Source: Anaeramoeba flamelloides
Lineage: Eukaryota; Metamonada; Anaeramoebidae
DNA length: 64,000 nt
Direction of reading: 5' to 3'
NCBI GenBank assembly: GCA_027625915.1
Contig: JANTQA010000032.1
Span: 6,634,001-6,698,000, forward strand
This document shows positions 11,901-22,454 of this stretch, piece by piece (within the stretch, counting starts at the first letter, position 1; every line of letters begins with the position of its first letter). Position numbers and translations under genes: made by a program. The notes under the pieces are model-generated. The model made no database searches and was not told the origin of the DNA. It worked only from the letters and a program-made list of their open reading frames with translations.

Positions 11901-14900
11901 ATATGTGAGTTTTTTTAGTTCAATTTCTTCGTAACTCATTGTCTTGTTTTTGTTGTTTACTCAAAAGATATGTAATTCCTCATTTTTTATTAACTTCAAA
12001 CTTGAAAAAATAATTATTATTCTCAGCAAATTGTTTCCCACTCACCAATCTGGTATAATAATAATCTCTCTCCATAGTATTAACACTTTTCAAATTTTCC
12101 CTTTCAGTTAAAACAATAAAGACAGTTACTTTTTTAAAAAAATAATCCCTATATATAATTAATACACATAATATTATATAATTTATAGACCGGGAAACAA
12201 ATCAATTATTTTAAAGGACATAAGGATTGGATTTTTGATTTGTTATATGACACTGAAAAGCAATTGGTCTATACTGGATCTCAGGACAAAACAATCAAGT
12301 GTTGGGATCCAAGATCAAAAGAATGTGTTCATACATTGTTTGGGCATGAGTCAGCAATTATCAAGATGTGTCTTTATAAGCAATATCTTTATACAGCATC
12401 ATGGGATGGGAAAATAGGAATTTACAATTTAAAAAAGCTCCAGGAGATGCCTGAATTTTTAATGGGACACACAAGCAAAATAAGATGTATGACACTATTT
12501 GGCGATCTATTGTTTTCAGGCGGGCAAGACAAAACTATTCGAGTTTGGAACTTAAAAAATAATAAATGTAGAGGAGTATTTAAAGGGCATACCGCGCCAG
12601 TGTCCAAAATTTGTGTACCAACACCAAATGCAACTATATCAATTGCAGACGAACCTACAGTATTACGGTGGCCATCTATAAAGACACTTAGAGCCAAAAA
12701 TGAGCAACAGTTCCAACAACTAGCCAAAAGGGAAAAAACAAGAATGGAACTTAAAAGAGACAATTCCTATGATCTCGGATCAAAGGTTATTGAAAAGGAT
12801 ATTGAAATTAAAATTGACGGGAGAAAATACCAAGTCAATAGCAAAATGAATCTCTTAGAGGCATGCCGCTCAGTAGGCTTTGATATCGCTGCTCTCTGTT
12901 ACCATCCATCACTGGGTGCAATAGGTACATGCAAATGCTGTGTTGTAGATATGAAAACGGAGGGTTCTGGCTCGTTTAAAAGGGCATGTGCATGTGCCAC
13001 AGGTGTTCGTGAAGGTCTCGAAATCAAAACAGATTCCCCACAAGTTAGAGAACAATTAATGAGTGCCATTGCTGATTTAAGAATGAAACAAAAGAATAGA
13101 CGCCTATTATTCAAAGCTTCTCAACAAGTGAATTCCTTGGGGACAAGCGAACTTCGACAAATAGTGCGATCAGGTATGTCTGGTAACCAAGCTAAAATAG
13201 GAGATACACTTTTAGATGATCTGGTCAAAAGAGCTTCAAATCGTTTTATTGATGAAACTAATTTGGCCATAAAAATTGACCACACAAAATGTATAGATTG
13301 TACAAGATGTGTGATGGTTTGTTCAAAAGTACAAGGTACATACTATTTTTTCCATTCAAAATTAATTATTGACAATAATTTGGTATTTTCTTTCTCTTTT
13401 TAGATTTATTTTGTCAAATACAACGATTAAATTGATTCATTAAATTTTTATGAATTATTTCAATGATTGTATTTGTAAGAAAAGTAAATAGACAACATTA
13501 ATAATTAAATATTTCATAAACATTTAAAGGTTTATCTAAAAGTTGACCACTTTGGGGTGCACATAGTTCATTTTATTGTTGAATTATACCCCCCAATCCC
13601 CCCCTCCCTATATATTTAGACTTTGAAGAACTCTATTTATGATAAATTATTTTAAGAATTTATATATTTTGTCTGATAATATTAAAGTATCCAAAATATC
13701 TTTGTTGAGAGTATAAAACCTGTGTTTCAAAGACTACACCCTTTTATTACTTCTTTTTAAGATATAACATTTAATTCAATATCCAATATTATACCTAAGG
13801 TTAAATGAATTTTGATCTGAAAATACTCTGGATATTTTGAGTAAAATTATTAAATTATAAATTGATTTTTTTGAAAATTTTGATAATAATCTCAGTTTTT
13901 ATGAAATTTTATTTTTTTTTATAAAATTGTCTATATTTTTTGAGATAAATTTTTCATTTTTGAACCTGAATTTTTAGAATTTTTTTTTTTTATTTGTAGA
14001 ACTTTAAGAAACTCAAAATTTGTAGATTTTTCTTCATTTTTCTACATTTTTCTTTCCTCAGTTTCTTCTTTATAAAGATCATTACATATCAGTTTGTTTA
14101 AATAGGAAGGATGTTTATTATTATAACTCAACAATAATCACTATTAATAGAAATTTTCAAAAAAAGTTAATTCAATAAAAAAAAATCACAAAAAAATATA
14201 CATTTTTTTTATTTTTTTGTTCAAATGCTAGTAAATGAAAGACTAATAAGTGTTTTTGTACAAATATTAAAAGGTTGATACATTTTTTTTGGGTATATTT
14301 TTAACTGAGATAATAAAAGCAAAATGCTTGATCTAAATAAAACATTAAAAAAATGAAAAATTCAAAAACCTTTAAAAAATTTTACAAAAAAAATAATGAA
14401 TTTGAAAACCCCGTGGCCATTTTTAAACAATAAAAAAAAGAATTTTTAATCAAATTTTCGATAATAAAGTATTATTAATAAAAAAATTAATTACCATTTA
14501 TTTCATTAAATAAAATTATTATTTCTTAATCCCGCTTAACTTTATTCTTTAATAAAATTAAATTTATAATAGGAATGAATGTATATAGCTCTATTCCATC
14601 TTTACAAAATTCATTAATGCCGCCAATAAATACAAAAGGGAAATTTTTAAATGATACGATGTGTATTTCATGTGGGCAATGTTCAGTATATTGTCCGTCT
14701 GGGGCAATTACAGAAATTGATCATAGTAAGAAAGTGGAAACTGTATTAAAATCGAAAAAGAAATTAGTCGTTGTTGGAATTGCACCATCATGTCGAATCA
14801 GTTTGGCAGAAATCTTTAAATTAACGCCTGGTGCATTAACAACTGGGCAGTGTGTTCATTTATTAAAATTATTAGGATTTCATAAAATATTTGATGTTCA

Positions 14901-16365
14901 ATTTACTGCAGATTTGACAATTATGGAAGAAGGCTCTGAACTATTACATCGACTTAAAGATCAAAATTCTGTAACGCCCATGTTCACATCATGTTGCCCA
15001 GGGTGGATTAACATGGTGGAAAAGCAATACCCCAATCTGATACCACATCTGTCTAGTTGTAAATCTCCACAGCAAATGTTTGGATCTGTCATAAAAAATT
15101 ATTATGCCGAAAAAATTAATATTGAACCAGAGAATATCTTCTGTGTCACCGTTATGCCATGCACAGCCAAAAAAAAAGAATTGTTAAGGCCACAATTCAA
15201 GGATAAAAAGACCGGATTAAAGGATGTTGATTTGTGTTTAACTGTCCGGGAAATTGGTAGGATGGTGAAAAGAAGAGGGATTGAAGTCGCCGAATTGGTA
15301 GAAAGGGAATTCGATAACCCACTCGGATATTCGACTGGTTCAGCTTCGTTATTTGCTGCATCGGGCGGTGTTATGGAAGCTGCTTTAAGAAGTGCCTATT
15401 GGCTAAAAATTGGTGAAGAATTTCCAGAATTGAAATTTAAACCAGTTCGTGGATTGGATGGGATTAAACAAGCAACCTTAGATTTTGATGGCAAGGATTT
15501 AAAATTAGCTGTAGTTTCAGGTGGTGCAAACATACATAAATTCTTGGAGACTTGGGGAACAAAGGCCTTTGATTTTGATTTTATTGAAATCATGGCCTGT
15601 CCTGGGGGTTGTATTGGTGGCGGCGGACAACCAAGATCAAATTTGGATATTGTACCGATAAGACTAAAGGCAGTTTATGATCGTGAAAAGTCGTTGCCCT
15701 CAAGATGTAGTCATGAAAACCCTCTAATTAAAAGACTATATCAAGAATGGTTAAAAAAGCCCTATGGACAAGTTGCAATAAAACATTTACATACAACCTA
15801 TAAAAAATATATTTTCCCCAGTGAAATGGATCCCAATCAAAAAAAAATTATCGAAAAAAATAAAGGTTTAAATATTGATAATTCCTTTTTGATCTTATAC
15901 GGATCACAAACCGGTACAGCTGAAAAGGCTGCGGAAAAGATCGCCACACTAGCAAGATCTAAAAAAATTAAAGTGCGGATATTTGAAATGAATGATTATG
16001 GCCAACCAATTAATTTGAAAAAGGAAAAATTAGTAATATTTGTTACTTCCACTTTTTGGGATGGTTCATATCCTGAAAATGCCCAGAAATTTTGGGAAAA
16101 ATTGCAAACCCTTCAACCAATGTCTTTAAATAAATTAAAATATTGCGCCTTTGGGCTAGGGTCCACCTCATATTCAAGATTTAATAACGCAATCAAAACC
16201 TTAGATGCGAAATTAAAAGAATTGGGTGCCAGTGAAATCTTACCTATAGGGTTGTCAAATCGAGAAGATAAAAATGGGTATTTGACAGTTTTATCACCCT
16301 GGATGAAAAATTTTGAGAAATTGCTGAAAAAAAGAGGAATTCGTCGTCTGTGGAAAAAAAAATAA
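5932..16365 (+). CDS. WD40-[FeFe]-hydrogenase-flavodoxin fusion protein, 5 exons
   Basis: Predicted cytosolic-type [FeFe]-hydrogenase (reversible proton reduction to H2). Exons: 5932-6018 (or only to 5949), 6086-6455, 6596-6720, 12189-13335 and 14573-16365; all junctions are GT-AG with matching phases, giving about 1173 residues (1150 with the short exon 1). Domains in order: about eight WD40 repeats (residues ~36-357, e.g. GHKDWIF, SQDKTIKCWD); a [2Fe-2S] domain (Cys431, 442, 445 and 461 or 463); two [4Fe-4S] motifs (Cys562/565/568/572 and 607/610/613/617) on either side of the last intron; the H-cluster domain with TSCCPGW (717-718), MPCTAKKKE (Cys773) and ACPGGC (Cys919/923); the small-subunit-like region (~939-988); and flavodoxin (~1015-1157) with the FMN loop GSQTGT. 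All H-cluster ligands are present. The His/Cys3 [4Fe-4S] ligands usual after the [2Fe-2S] domain are absent. No clear organelle targeting peptide is seen. Exon 1 and the start are the least certain parts. Confidence 0.93.
7885..8345 (+). repeat. Dispersed repeat R2, copy 1
   Basis: About 460 bp that match 35465-36275 in the same orientation, with shared blocks such as 'caagatttttaattgt', 'agtagatcaactt' and 'aacaattttcct'. The second copy carries about 330 extra bases near 35552-35888. No frame or terminal repeats were recognised, so its class is unknown. Confidence 0.65.
11201..11415 (+). repeat. MITE-like family D, copy 1
   Basis: About 215 bp bounded by imperfect inverted ends: 'aaaagatcaaaattttcatt' on the left and the inverse 'gaattaaaattttgttcaat' on the right. 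Related copies lie at 24860-25084 (inverted), 25766-25990, 27558-27790 and, more diverged, 37985-38160. Non-coding. Confidence 0.6.
13336..14572 (+). other. Intron 4 of the hydrogenase gene
   Basis: Donor GTACAT follows the first ferredoxin motif; acceptor ...TAATAG precedes the codon completed as Gly577. The intron contains a copy of dispersed repeat R6 at about 13690-14080, which also occurs at 23820-24180 (same orientation) and 21250-21570 (inverted). Nothing else was recognised. Confidence 0.85.
13690..14080 (+). repeat. Dispersed repeat R6, intronic copy
   Basis: Diverged match to 23820-24180. Shared landmarks are 'tgtgtttcaaa', a run through 'ttttatgaaatttt' and 'gaactttaagaaa'. Non-coding; lies wholly inside hydrogenase intron 4. 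Confidence 0.5.
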
Positions 16366-18465
16366 TCATTTATTTTTATTTTCTCAATTCTTTGATTGTT
16401 AAAGTTTTCTTCTTATTATTTTTTATTTTTTTATTTCTTTATTTCTTTCTTTCTTCCTTTTTTTTATTTTATTTATTAATTTTGAGAATATTATTTTTGA
16501 TATTTATTTTGATTTTTATTTTTGTTTTTGAGAATATTATTTTTAATATTTAATGGGTTGATAAATAAAAAAATATTTTTAATTTGATTGTTTTTTAAAA
16601 GTTTATTATTTGAAAAATAATCATTGAAAGATGATTTTAAGATTACATAGTTTTTAAGAAGAAATCTTGATCTCAAAAACTGAAAAAAAAAAAATATTTT
16701 TATATAAATTCCCAAGTGAAAACTTTGAAATTATGTTAACCATAGTTATGAATTATTAAAATTTTTTAATAATTTAAATTTAATTTGTTTTTTCTTATCA
16801 AATATTTTCACCAAAATTATGAAATAAATTGCTCAGGTTGATAATTATGTATTTAAGCGATTAGTTTTTACCAATGAGAAACCTTAGATTAAAGTATTTT
16901 GTTATTGGGTGTAATTCCATTAGTACTATATGTTCCAAATTTCTCTAAAAAATTGATTAGACAAGAAGTAATATTTATTGATCTAATCAATTAAAAATAA
17001 TCCATTTTTTGGCAAAATACTCCAACAATTTCAGAAGAAAATATCTGGGTTTTGCCACAAATAAAAAGGATGAATTATCATTATTCAGACTTCAAAGTTG
17101 AAAAATATCTTTCTTTAATATATCATGAAATTACGATTAGTTACTAAAAAAAAATAATTTTTTTACAGCAATTAATAATTTAGAAACGAATAGATACTTT
17201 TTGACAAATTTTTTCTGAAGCCTCTTTAAAAATAATTTGATAATATAACTAATTTCATAAAAAAGTCCTATCGATTACTATTCTTTATGTTTTTATGTCT
17301 GGATTTTTAATTAAAATCGAAATTAAAAACTTTAAAAAATAGTTACTTTTAGAATTTCGAAATATTGGGTTCGTAAATACTGTGAATACTATTTTTATTT
17401 AGAGTTTCTATTTTCAAATCTGAACTAGGAATTAAAAAAAAAACTTTCCAAAAATCGCAATTTTCTATTGTTATCATTAGTAAAAAATCTGATAATTTAT
17501 TAGGTGATAATATTTATGTTAGTTTTTTTAGAGATATTTGATCCATGGTACACTAATATCAAATACACCTCAATTACAATGTACTTTGATTATAGAGAAA
17601 TCTATGGTGAAGCTAATCCCTTTATCATGACTTTTTATTAAAAAATATTAGTGTAAACACCAAATTGGTTTTCATAAATTTTTATCACAATTTCTTTAAG
17701 TTTGGTGTTTTTATGTTTATATGGAAAGGTACTAAAATTTCCTACTTTCCATCCAATATAAACCAATAAAAAGAAATTAATCTGAATCAATTCAGTAATG
17801 TAAGAAGATGTTACATGATATTTGTGGTTTTTTTTCAGATAAAAAAGATTTTTAACATTGTTAGTACATATCACATTTATATTTGTTAGTTATCCAATTG
17901 GTAAATTAAGTTTTGAGTAAACCTGCTTCACTAAAAATAATCATCTTAATCTGTATTTTGATTATAATAAACTTGTCCAAATAATCACTATACACATTAA
18001 AATTACTTATAAAAAGCGTTTTTAAGAATAGATCTATCTTACAAAATCAAATTAAAATTAGTAATATTTCAAAAAGAAAACCAAAATGTTGTTAATTTTT
18101 ATTTTTATTTTTTTTTTTTATATGAAATAATTTCTAAATATTGTTAATAATTATTCAAAATAAATAAAGAATTTAACAATTTACTCGAAATCCTTTATTC
18201 AAATTAATTAGATTAATCATTTATTTTATGAAATGTGATTTTTTTTTTTTTTTTTTCATTGTTTATAAATAAATAAATATCTAATTTAATAAATGTAATA
18301 ACACAAATAAAAGTATAGAAAAGATAATTCTAATCAAAATTGAATTTTAATTTATGAATTCTAAAAAATATCAATTTTAATTATGATTTTAATTTTCTAA
18401 GATGATTATTCTTCTATTTATTATTATTTTAATTCTCTTTCCAACTTTAATTCGTACTTCCAAGT
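16366..18465. other. Interval between hydrogenase 3' end and hydrolase 3' end
   Basis: The two genes converge on this stretch. It is mostly A/T-rich and shows no clear repeat. The only coding-like island is a short plus-strand frame at 17516-17641, listed separately. Confidence 0.4.
17516..17641 (+). other. Coding-like island, 41 codons, unassigned
   Basis: An ATG-to-TAA plus-strand frame with unusually mixed composition for this window, including FDPWYTNIKYTSITMYF and REIYGEANPFIM. It follows a T-rich stretch ending in TTTTTTAG at about 17531, which could be a splice acceptor. No family is recognised and no partner exon was found. It could be an orphan exon, a decayed gene piece or chance; a short inverted repeat (ACACTAATAT / ATATTAGTGT) overlaps it. 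Confidence 0.2.
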
Positions 18466-20091
18466 CTAATTCTTACTCAAATTCCGATTCCGATTCCGGT
18501 TCCAGTTCCAATCTGATTCTGATGCTGATTCTGATTCTGATTTCGATTCGGTTTCGGATTCTGATTCTGTTAAATTAAACATATCAAAAATTGGCTGAGA
18601 AAAGTCTATTTTTGGACGTTCATTATTTTTTGATTCATATTTAGTTTTTGTTCCCGTGCTGTAAATAAAATCTGGCTCTTTGTCCAATTTTGAATCCGAA
18701 TCTGAATCGGAGCTTTCGAACCAGATGTCATCATTGTCAATAATAATATTTTTATTTTTATTTGTAATTTTCGTTTTTTGTGGTTTCCATTTTGGATAAC
18801 ATCTAAAAGATTTTATTTCACAACTTTTTGAATAAGAGTGTTTGATTTTCTTTTTTACATCATCATTTTTTAAATTATTATTCTTTGTTTTATGTTTATT
18901 ATTTTTGGGCTTCTTTTTATTTTTTTTATTATTCGATCTTAAATCCACGGTCAATTCTTTATGTAATTTTGAATCAGAGTAATTATTTGTGTTATCATTA
19001 TTATTTCTATTTGAATTTTCATTTAATTCAGATCCGAAATCGGAATTAATTGCCAATAGTGATGCATTATTAACCTTTTTTTCTGATTTTGATTCGGTTT
19101 CATATCTTGATCCAGATATGTACCTAGACATAGTTCCTGATTCCGTTTCCGTTTCCGTTTGCGTTTGCGTTTCTGATTCGGATTCATATTCGGATTCTGA
19201 TTCGGACTCTGATTCGGATTCTGATTCGGATTCTGATGTGAATTCGGAGTTTAAATCAGAATTTGAATATATGTTTGAACTTAATTCGGAGTGTGATTGA
19301 GAAAGCGGGTTTACTAAAATCTTTGAATCTGATTTTGAATAGAAATCTTGCTCTGACCCAAATTCTGTCTTATTTTTGGAAGATACACCCAAATCAATTT
19401 TTTTAAATTGGTTAGAATTTCGGTAACTATTCCTCCTATTTCTATTTTTGATATTTTCTTGTTGACCATGCCATAATTTGCATAAATGTTCAATAAATCG
19501 ATTGATTTCCTTATAAAATTGTTTTCTATGATTTATTTCCAAATCGTTATGACCTGCATTTTCGATCCAAACGCCATCAAATTTGTTTGGAACCAATTGG
19601 TATAATTGCTTACCATGTTCGATATTTACAACTGTATCGTCAGTTCCGTGAATAATTAACACGGGGCATTTTACCTTTTTAGCTTTGGATTTATTAACAA
19701 AGCTATCAAATGGTATATTGAAGGCCAGTTTTACCCCCACGCGGATACATGAAAGTAGTGGAGCGATTAATAATACCCCGGAACATGATCTACAGGTAGC
19801 CAATTCCATGACAACAGCCGACCCAAGGCTGTACCCAAATAATATGATTTCCGATGGATCAATTTTTTGCTTCTCAACTGCCCATTTATATGCGGCCTTG
19901 CTTGCGAGATAACAATTCTTTTCCCTTAACTTTCCTTGTGCCTGTGGATATCCTGGATATTCAAATAATAGCACATTGCAATTCGTCCTCTTCGTAATCC
20001 TGATTGCTAAACTTTCCAATTCCGAAATAGTTTGGTTATTCCCATGAGAAAAAATAATTGTCAAGCGTTTTCGTTTTTTAATATTTTTCAT
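18466..20091 (-). CDS. ABHD17-like alpha/beta serine hydrolase with long Ser/Glu-rich tail
   Basis: 541 residues. Residues 11-205 form an alpha/beta-hydrolase core resembling ABHD17/FAM108 depalmitoylases: oxyanion-side motif FSHGNN (14-19), nucleophile elbow GYSLGS with Ser88, acid in HGTDD (Asp151 or Asp152) and His181 in NAGHND. In ABHD17 such enzymes remove palmitate from membrane proteins. Here the usual ~100-residue N-terminal part with a Cys cluster for membrane anchoring is missing: the ATG lies only ten residues before the first strand, so an upstream exon may be unannotated or the protein may be soluble. Residues ~215-541 are low complexity, with long alternating Ser-Glu, Thr-Gln and Thr-Glu runs and Lys/Asn-rich patches. 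No in-frame break is seen in the catalytic core. Confidence 0.85.
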   Translation of the reverse strand: MKNIKKRKRLTIIFSHGNNQTISELESLAIRITKRTNCNVLLFEYPGYPQAQGKLREKNCYLASKAAYKWAVEKQKIDPSEIILFGYSLGSAVVMELATCRSCSGVLLIAPLLSCIRVGVKLAFNIPFDSFVNKSKAKKVKCPVLIIHGTDDTVVNIEHGKQLYQLVPNKFDGVWIENAGHNDLEINHRKQFYKEINRFIEHLCKLWHGQQENIKNRNRRNSYRNSNQFKKIDLGVSSKNKTEFGSEQDFYSKSDSKILVNPLSQSHSELSSNIYSNSDLNSEFTSESESESESESESESEYESESETQTQTETETESGTMSRYISGSRYETESKSEKKVNNASLLAINSDFGSELNENSNRNNNDNTNNYSDSKLHKELTVDLRSNNKKNKKKPKNNKHKTKNNNLKNDDVKKKIKHSYSKSCEIKSFRCYPKWKPQKTKITNKNKNIIIDNDDIWFESSDSDSDSKLDKEPDFIYSTGTKTKYESKNNERPKIDFSQPIFDMFNLTESESETESKSESESASESDWNWNRNRNRNLSKN

Positions 20092-20195
20092 TTCAATTTC
20101 TTTTTATGATTTATTTTAATTATTTGTTTTGTTTTTAAAAAATAGAATTACAAAATGGTGATCAAAAGTAAGATTGAAAAAATAATCAAAAAATT

Positions 20196-20432
20196 ACTGA
20201 TAAATCGCGATAAAAGTTTGGAAATTTTTACTTGATTTTCCTTTTTGAAATTATTATGCTCAAGCCTTGAATACAGGATTTTATGAAGTCAAGTGTTAAG
20301 AAACACTGTAAAATTAGTTGTTCTTCAAAACATTCTTTATCCTGGAATTTTTGATAATTAACAGTTCGAAGATATATAAAAATGGAAATTGAACTAAATA
20401 TTTTTTGAAATTTATGAGAATTTATCAGTATA
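20196..20432 (+). repeat. Dispersed repeat R1, copy 2
   Basis: Direct-orientation match to 161-397 over about 235 bp. It lies just upstream of the hydrolase start codon; a short minus-strand frame here is a by-product of the repeat. Confidence 0.7.
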
Positions 20433-20815
20433 TTTTTTTTCATAAAGTCAAAATGATTTCAAAGTTTTATTTTTTGCCGATTTTTATTAATCTTTTCAAT
20501 CTTTCTTTTTTTTTTTTTTAAAGAACAAATTTCAAAGATAAATTCCCCATTACGTTTTATAATGTCAAAAAAGGTCGAATAAAAAGAAATATTTTGCTTA
20601 ATCCTATTAAATTCTTGAAAATCCCCTTTGGATTTTATTGGATTACGGTTTTTTTATTTAAAAATATATTCAATTCTCTGAAAAGCAATTAATAATTTGG
20701 AAAAAAAAAAACAGAAGAAACTTTTTTAATTTTTCGGTGACTTACTTTTTCTTTTTATTTATTGAATAAGAGAAAGTACTTTTCTGTTTTTACAAGTGTT
20801 ATGGAGTACTTAACA

Positions 20816-20817
<2 letters not shown>

Positions 20818-20850
<33 letters not shown>
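20818..20850 (+). repeat. Homopolymer T run (33 nt)
   Basis: Uninterrupted T33 followed by GTTTGTTTG. Simple-sequence DNA; its length may be imprecise in the assembly. Confidence 0.9.
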
Positions 20851-20851
<1 letters not shown>

Positions 20852-21249
20852 TTTGTTTGTTTTTGTTTTTTAATTATATAGAATTGTTCATTATCAAAAA
20901 TTCTACATAATTCTTTTAAATTACTGTTATTTCCACATTAATAAATGTCAACTTTTATTTCAATTACCCTAATTTTTTTTTAAATCACTGATTCCGACTA
21001 ATAAAAATCAAATAAGAACTTGTTTTTCCACTTTATTGATCAATATTTACAATCAATAATCTCATGATCTGGAAAAACTTTCAATTTAATTATGTTACAA
21101 AAATAACCCGTGTAGATTTTATAAAACCATGTTACAAATTAAAAAGTGGGTTTCTTTTTTTTTTTGAAAGGGTTTGCATATTAAATGATCAAAAAAACTG
21201 ATAATAAACAACAAGTAAATATGATAATGTGTTCTTATTGGTCGACTAT

Positions 21250-21570
21250 TATACAATATATTCTAAAAATAAATGGACAGATATGAAATTATTTTCAAAA
21301 AAAAAAAAACAAGACAATTTTTAAGACAAATCTTAGTAATAAAAAACAATAAAATTTTAGAAAATTGAAAATTATAAAAAATAATGAACAAATTCAATTC
21401 ATAATTTAAAATTTTCACAAAAGATAATGAGAGTTAACCTTCAAAATTGATTTGACCAAAGTTTATACTATTATGTACTGGATTAGATGTTTTTATTGGA
21501 AACGGGAACAAGAGGAAAAAAAAAAAAAAAACGGGTTTTATTTGAAACACGGATTTTAGGCTCTTAACAC
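21250..21570 (-). repeat. Dispersed repeat R6, inverted copy
   Basis: Reverse-complement match to 23820-24110, for example 'accaaagtttatactatta' here against 'agtataaactttggccaaat' there. The two copies form an inverted pair about 2.3 kb apart. Non-coding. Confidence 0.6.
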
Positions 21571-22382
21571 AGGTATTTTTGACCACTTGGCTTTGAAATT
21601 TTAATGTAATGTGGTTTAATGAATATGTTTACAATTAGGATTTAATGTTTACAATATTTTAATCAAGGTTTTCTGGGTTGGCAAATCTCACAAATTTTTA
21701 TTCGGTGGGATGTAAGTTGGAAAAAATGAAATATTTTTCCTCATTTTAAATTCATAGTTTCATAAAAAGAAAATGAAGTTGAAAAAAAAACATCTTTAAG
21801 TGAATTTTTCTTCTTTTGGCCCAAGTGACAATCCTTGAGAAATTGCTGAGAAGTTTCTATTATTTAAGTTATAGAAAGCAGGTAAACTTTAGAGGATGTT
21901 AAAAATTGTTATAGAGGTCAAAATTGAGGAAATTTGCAATTTTTGATGACTAATCCTTTGTTATTTTCAATCCAAGATAAATTTGGATAAATACACAGTA
22001 AATGCGATTTTTTATTGTGTATAACACGCCAAAATTCACATTTCCTAAAAAAAAAGATCATTTTTTCTATTTACTAATATAATAGTTTTTTGAAAAGAAA
22101 AAAACTATTGAATATTTTTTGCAAATTTTATTTTTATTAGAATGTTGAATGCAAAACTTCTCAAAACCATCCATTTATCAATCCAATTTCTCTTGAAACT
22201 AACAATTAAATTTTTAGAGAAATAATACAATCAAAAAAAAAAAATTGTAACAATCATAAACCAAAAATTCAGAGTATTTGGTAATGGAAATTTTGTTCGA
22301 AAATCAAATAGAGCAAATACTTTCCTCAAAGGTTATTGTTGGGGATTTTACTTCAAGAAAAAACAAAAAGAATCAAAATCAA

Positions 22383-22386
<4 letters not shown>

Positions 22387-22451
<65 letters not shown>
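22387..22451 (+). repeat. (AG)n microsatellite
   Basis: About 32 perfect AG units. The minus strand reads as a Ser/Leu-alternating frame, a repeat artefact and not a gene. Confidence 0.95.

Positions 22452-22454
<3 letters not shown>

Larger units (their letters stand above)
6721..12188 (+). other. Giant intron 3 of the hydrogenase gene (5,468 bp)
   Basis: The donor GTAAAC follows the end of WD40 repeat 4 (...GWDIS) and the acceptor ...TTATAG precedes TGKQINYFKGH, the start of repeat 5. The reading frame is phase 0 across the join and no WD40 sequence is missing, so the two halves belong to one gene. The other introns here are 67, 140 and 1,237 bp. The intron holds repeat R2 (7885-8345), a family D element (11201-11415) and otherwise A/T-rich filler; no nested gene was recognised. 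Confidence 0.85.

Noticed and set aside
18989-19300. Plus-strand Ser/Asp-rich frame
   Set aside because: Antisense of the Ser/Glu repeat region of the hydrolase tail.
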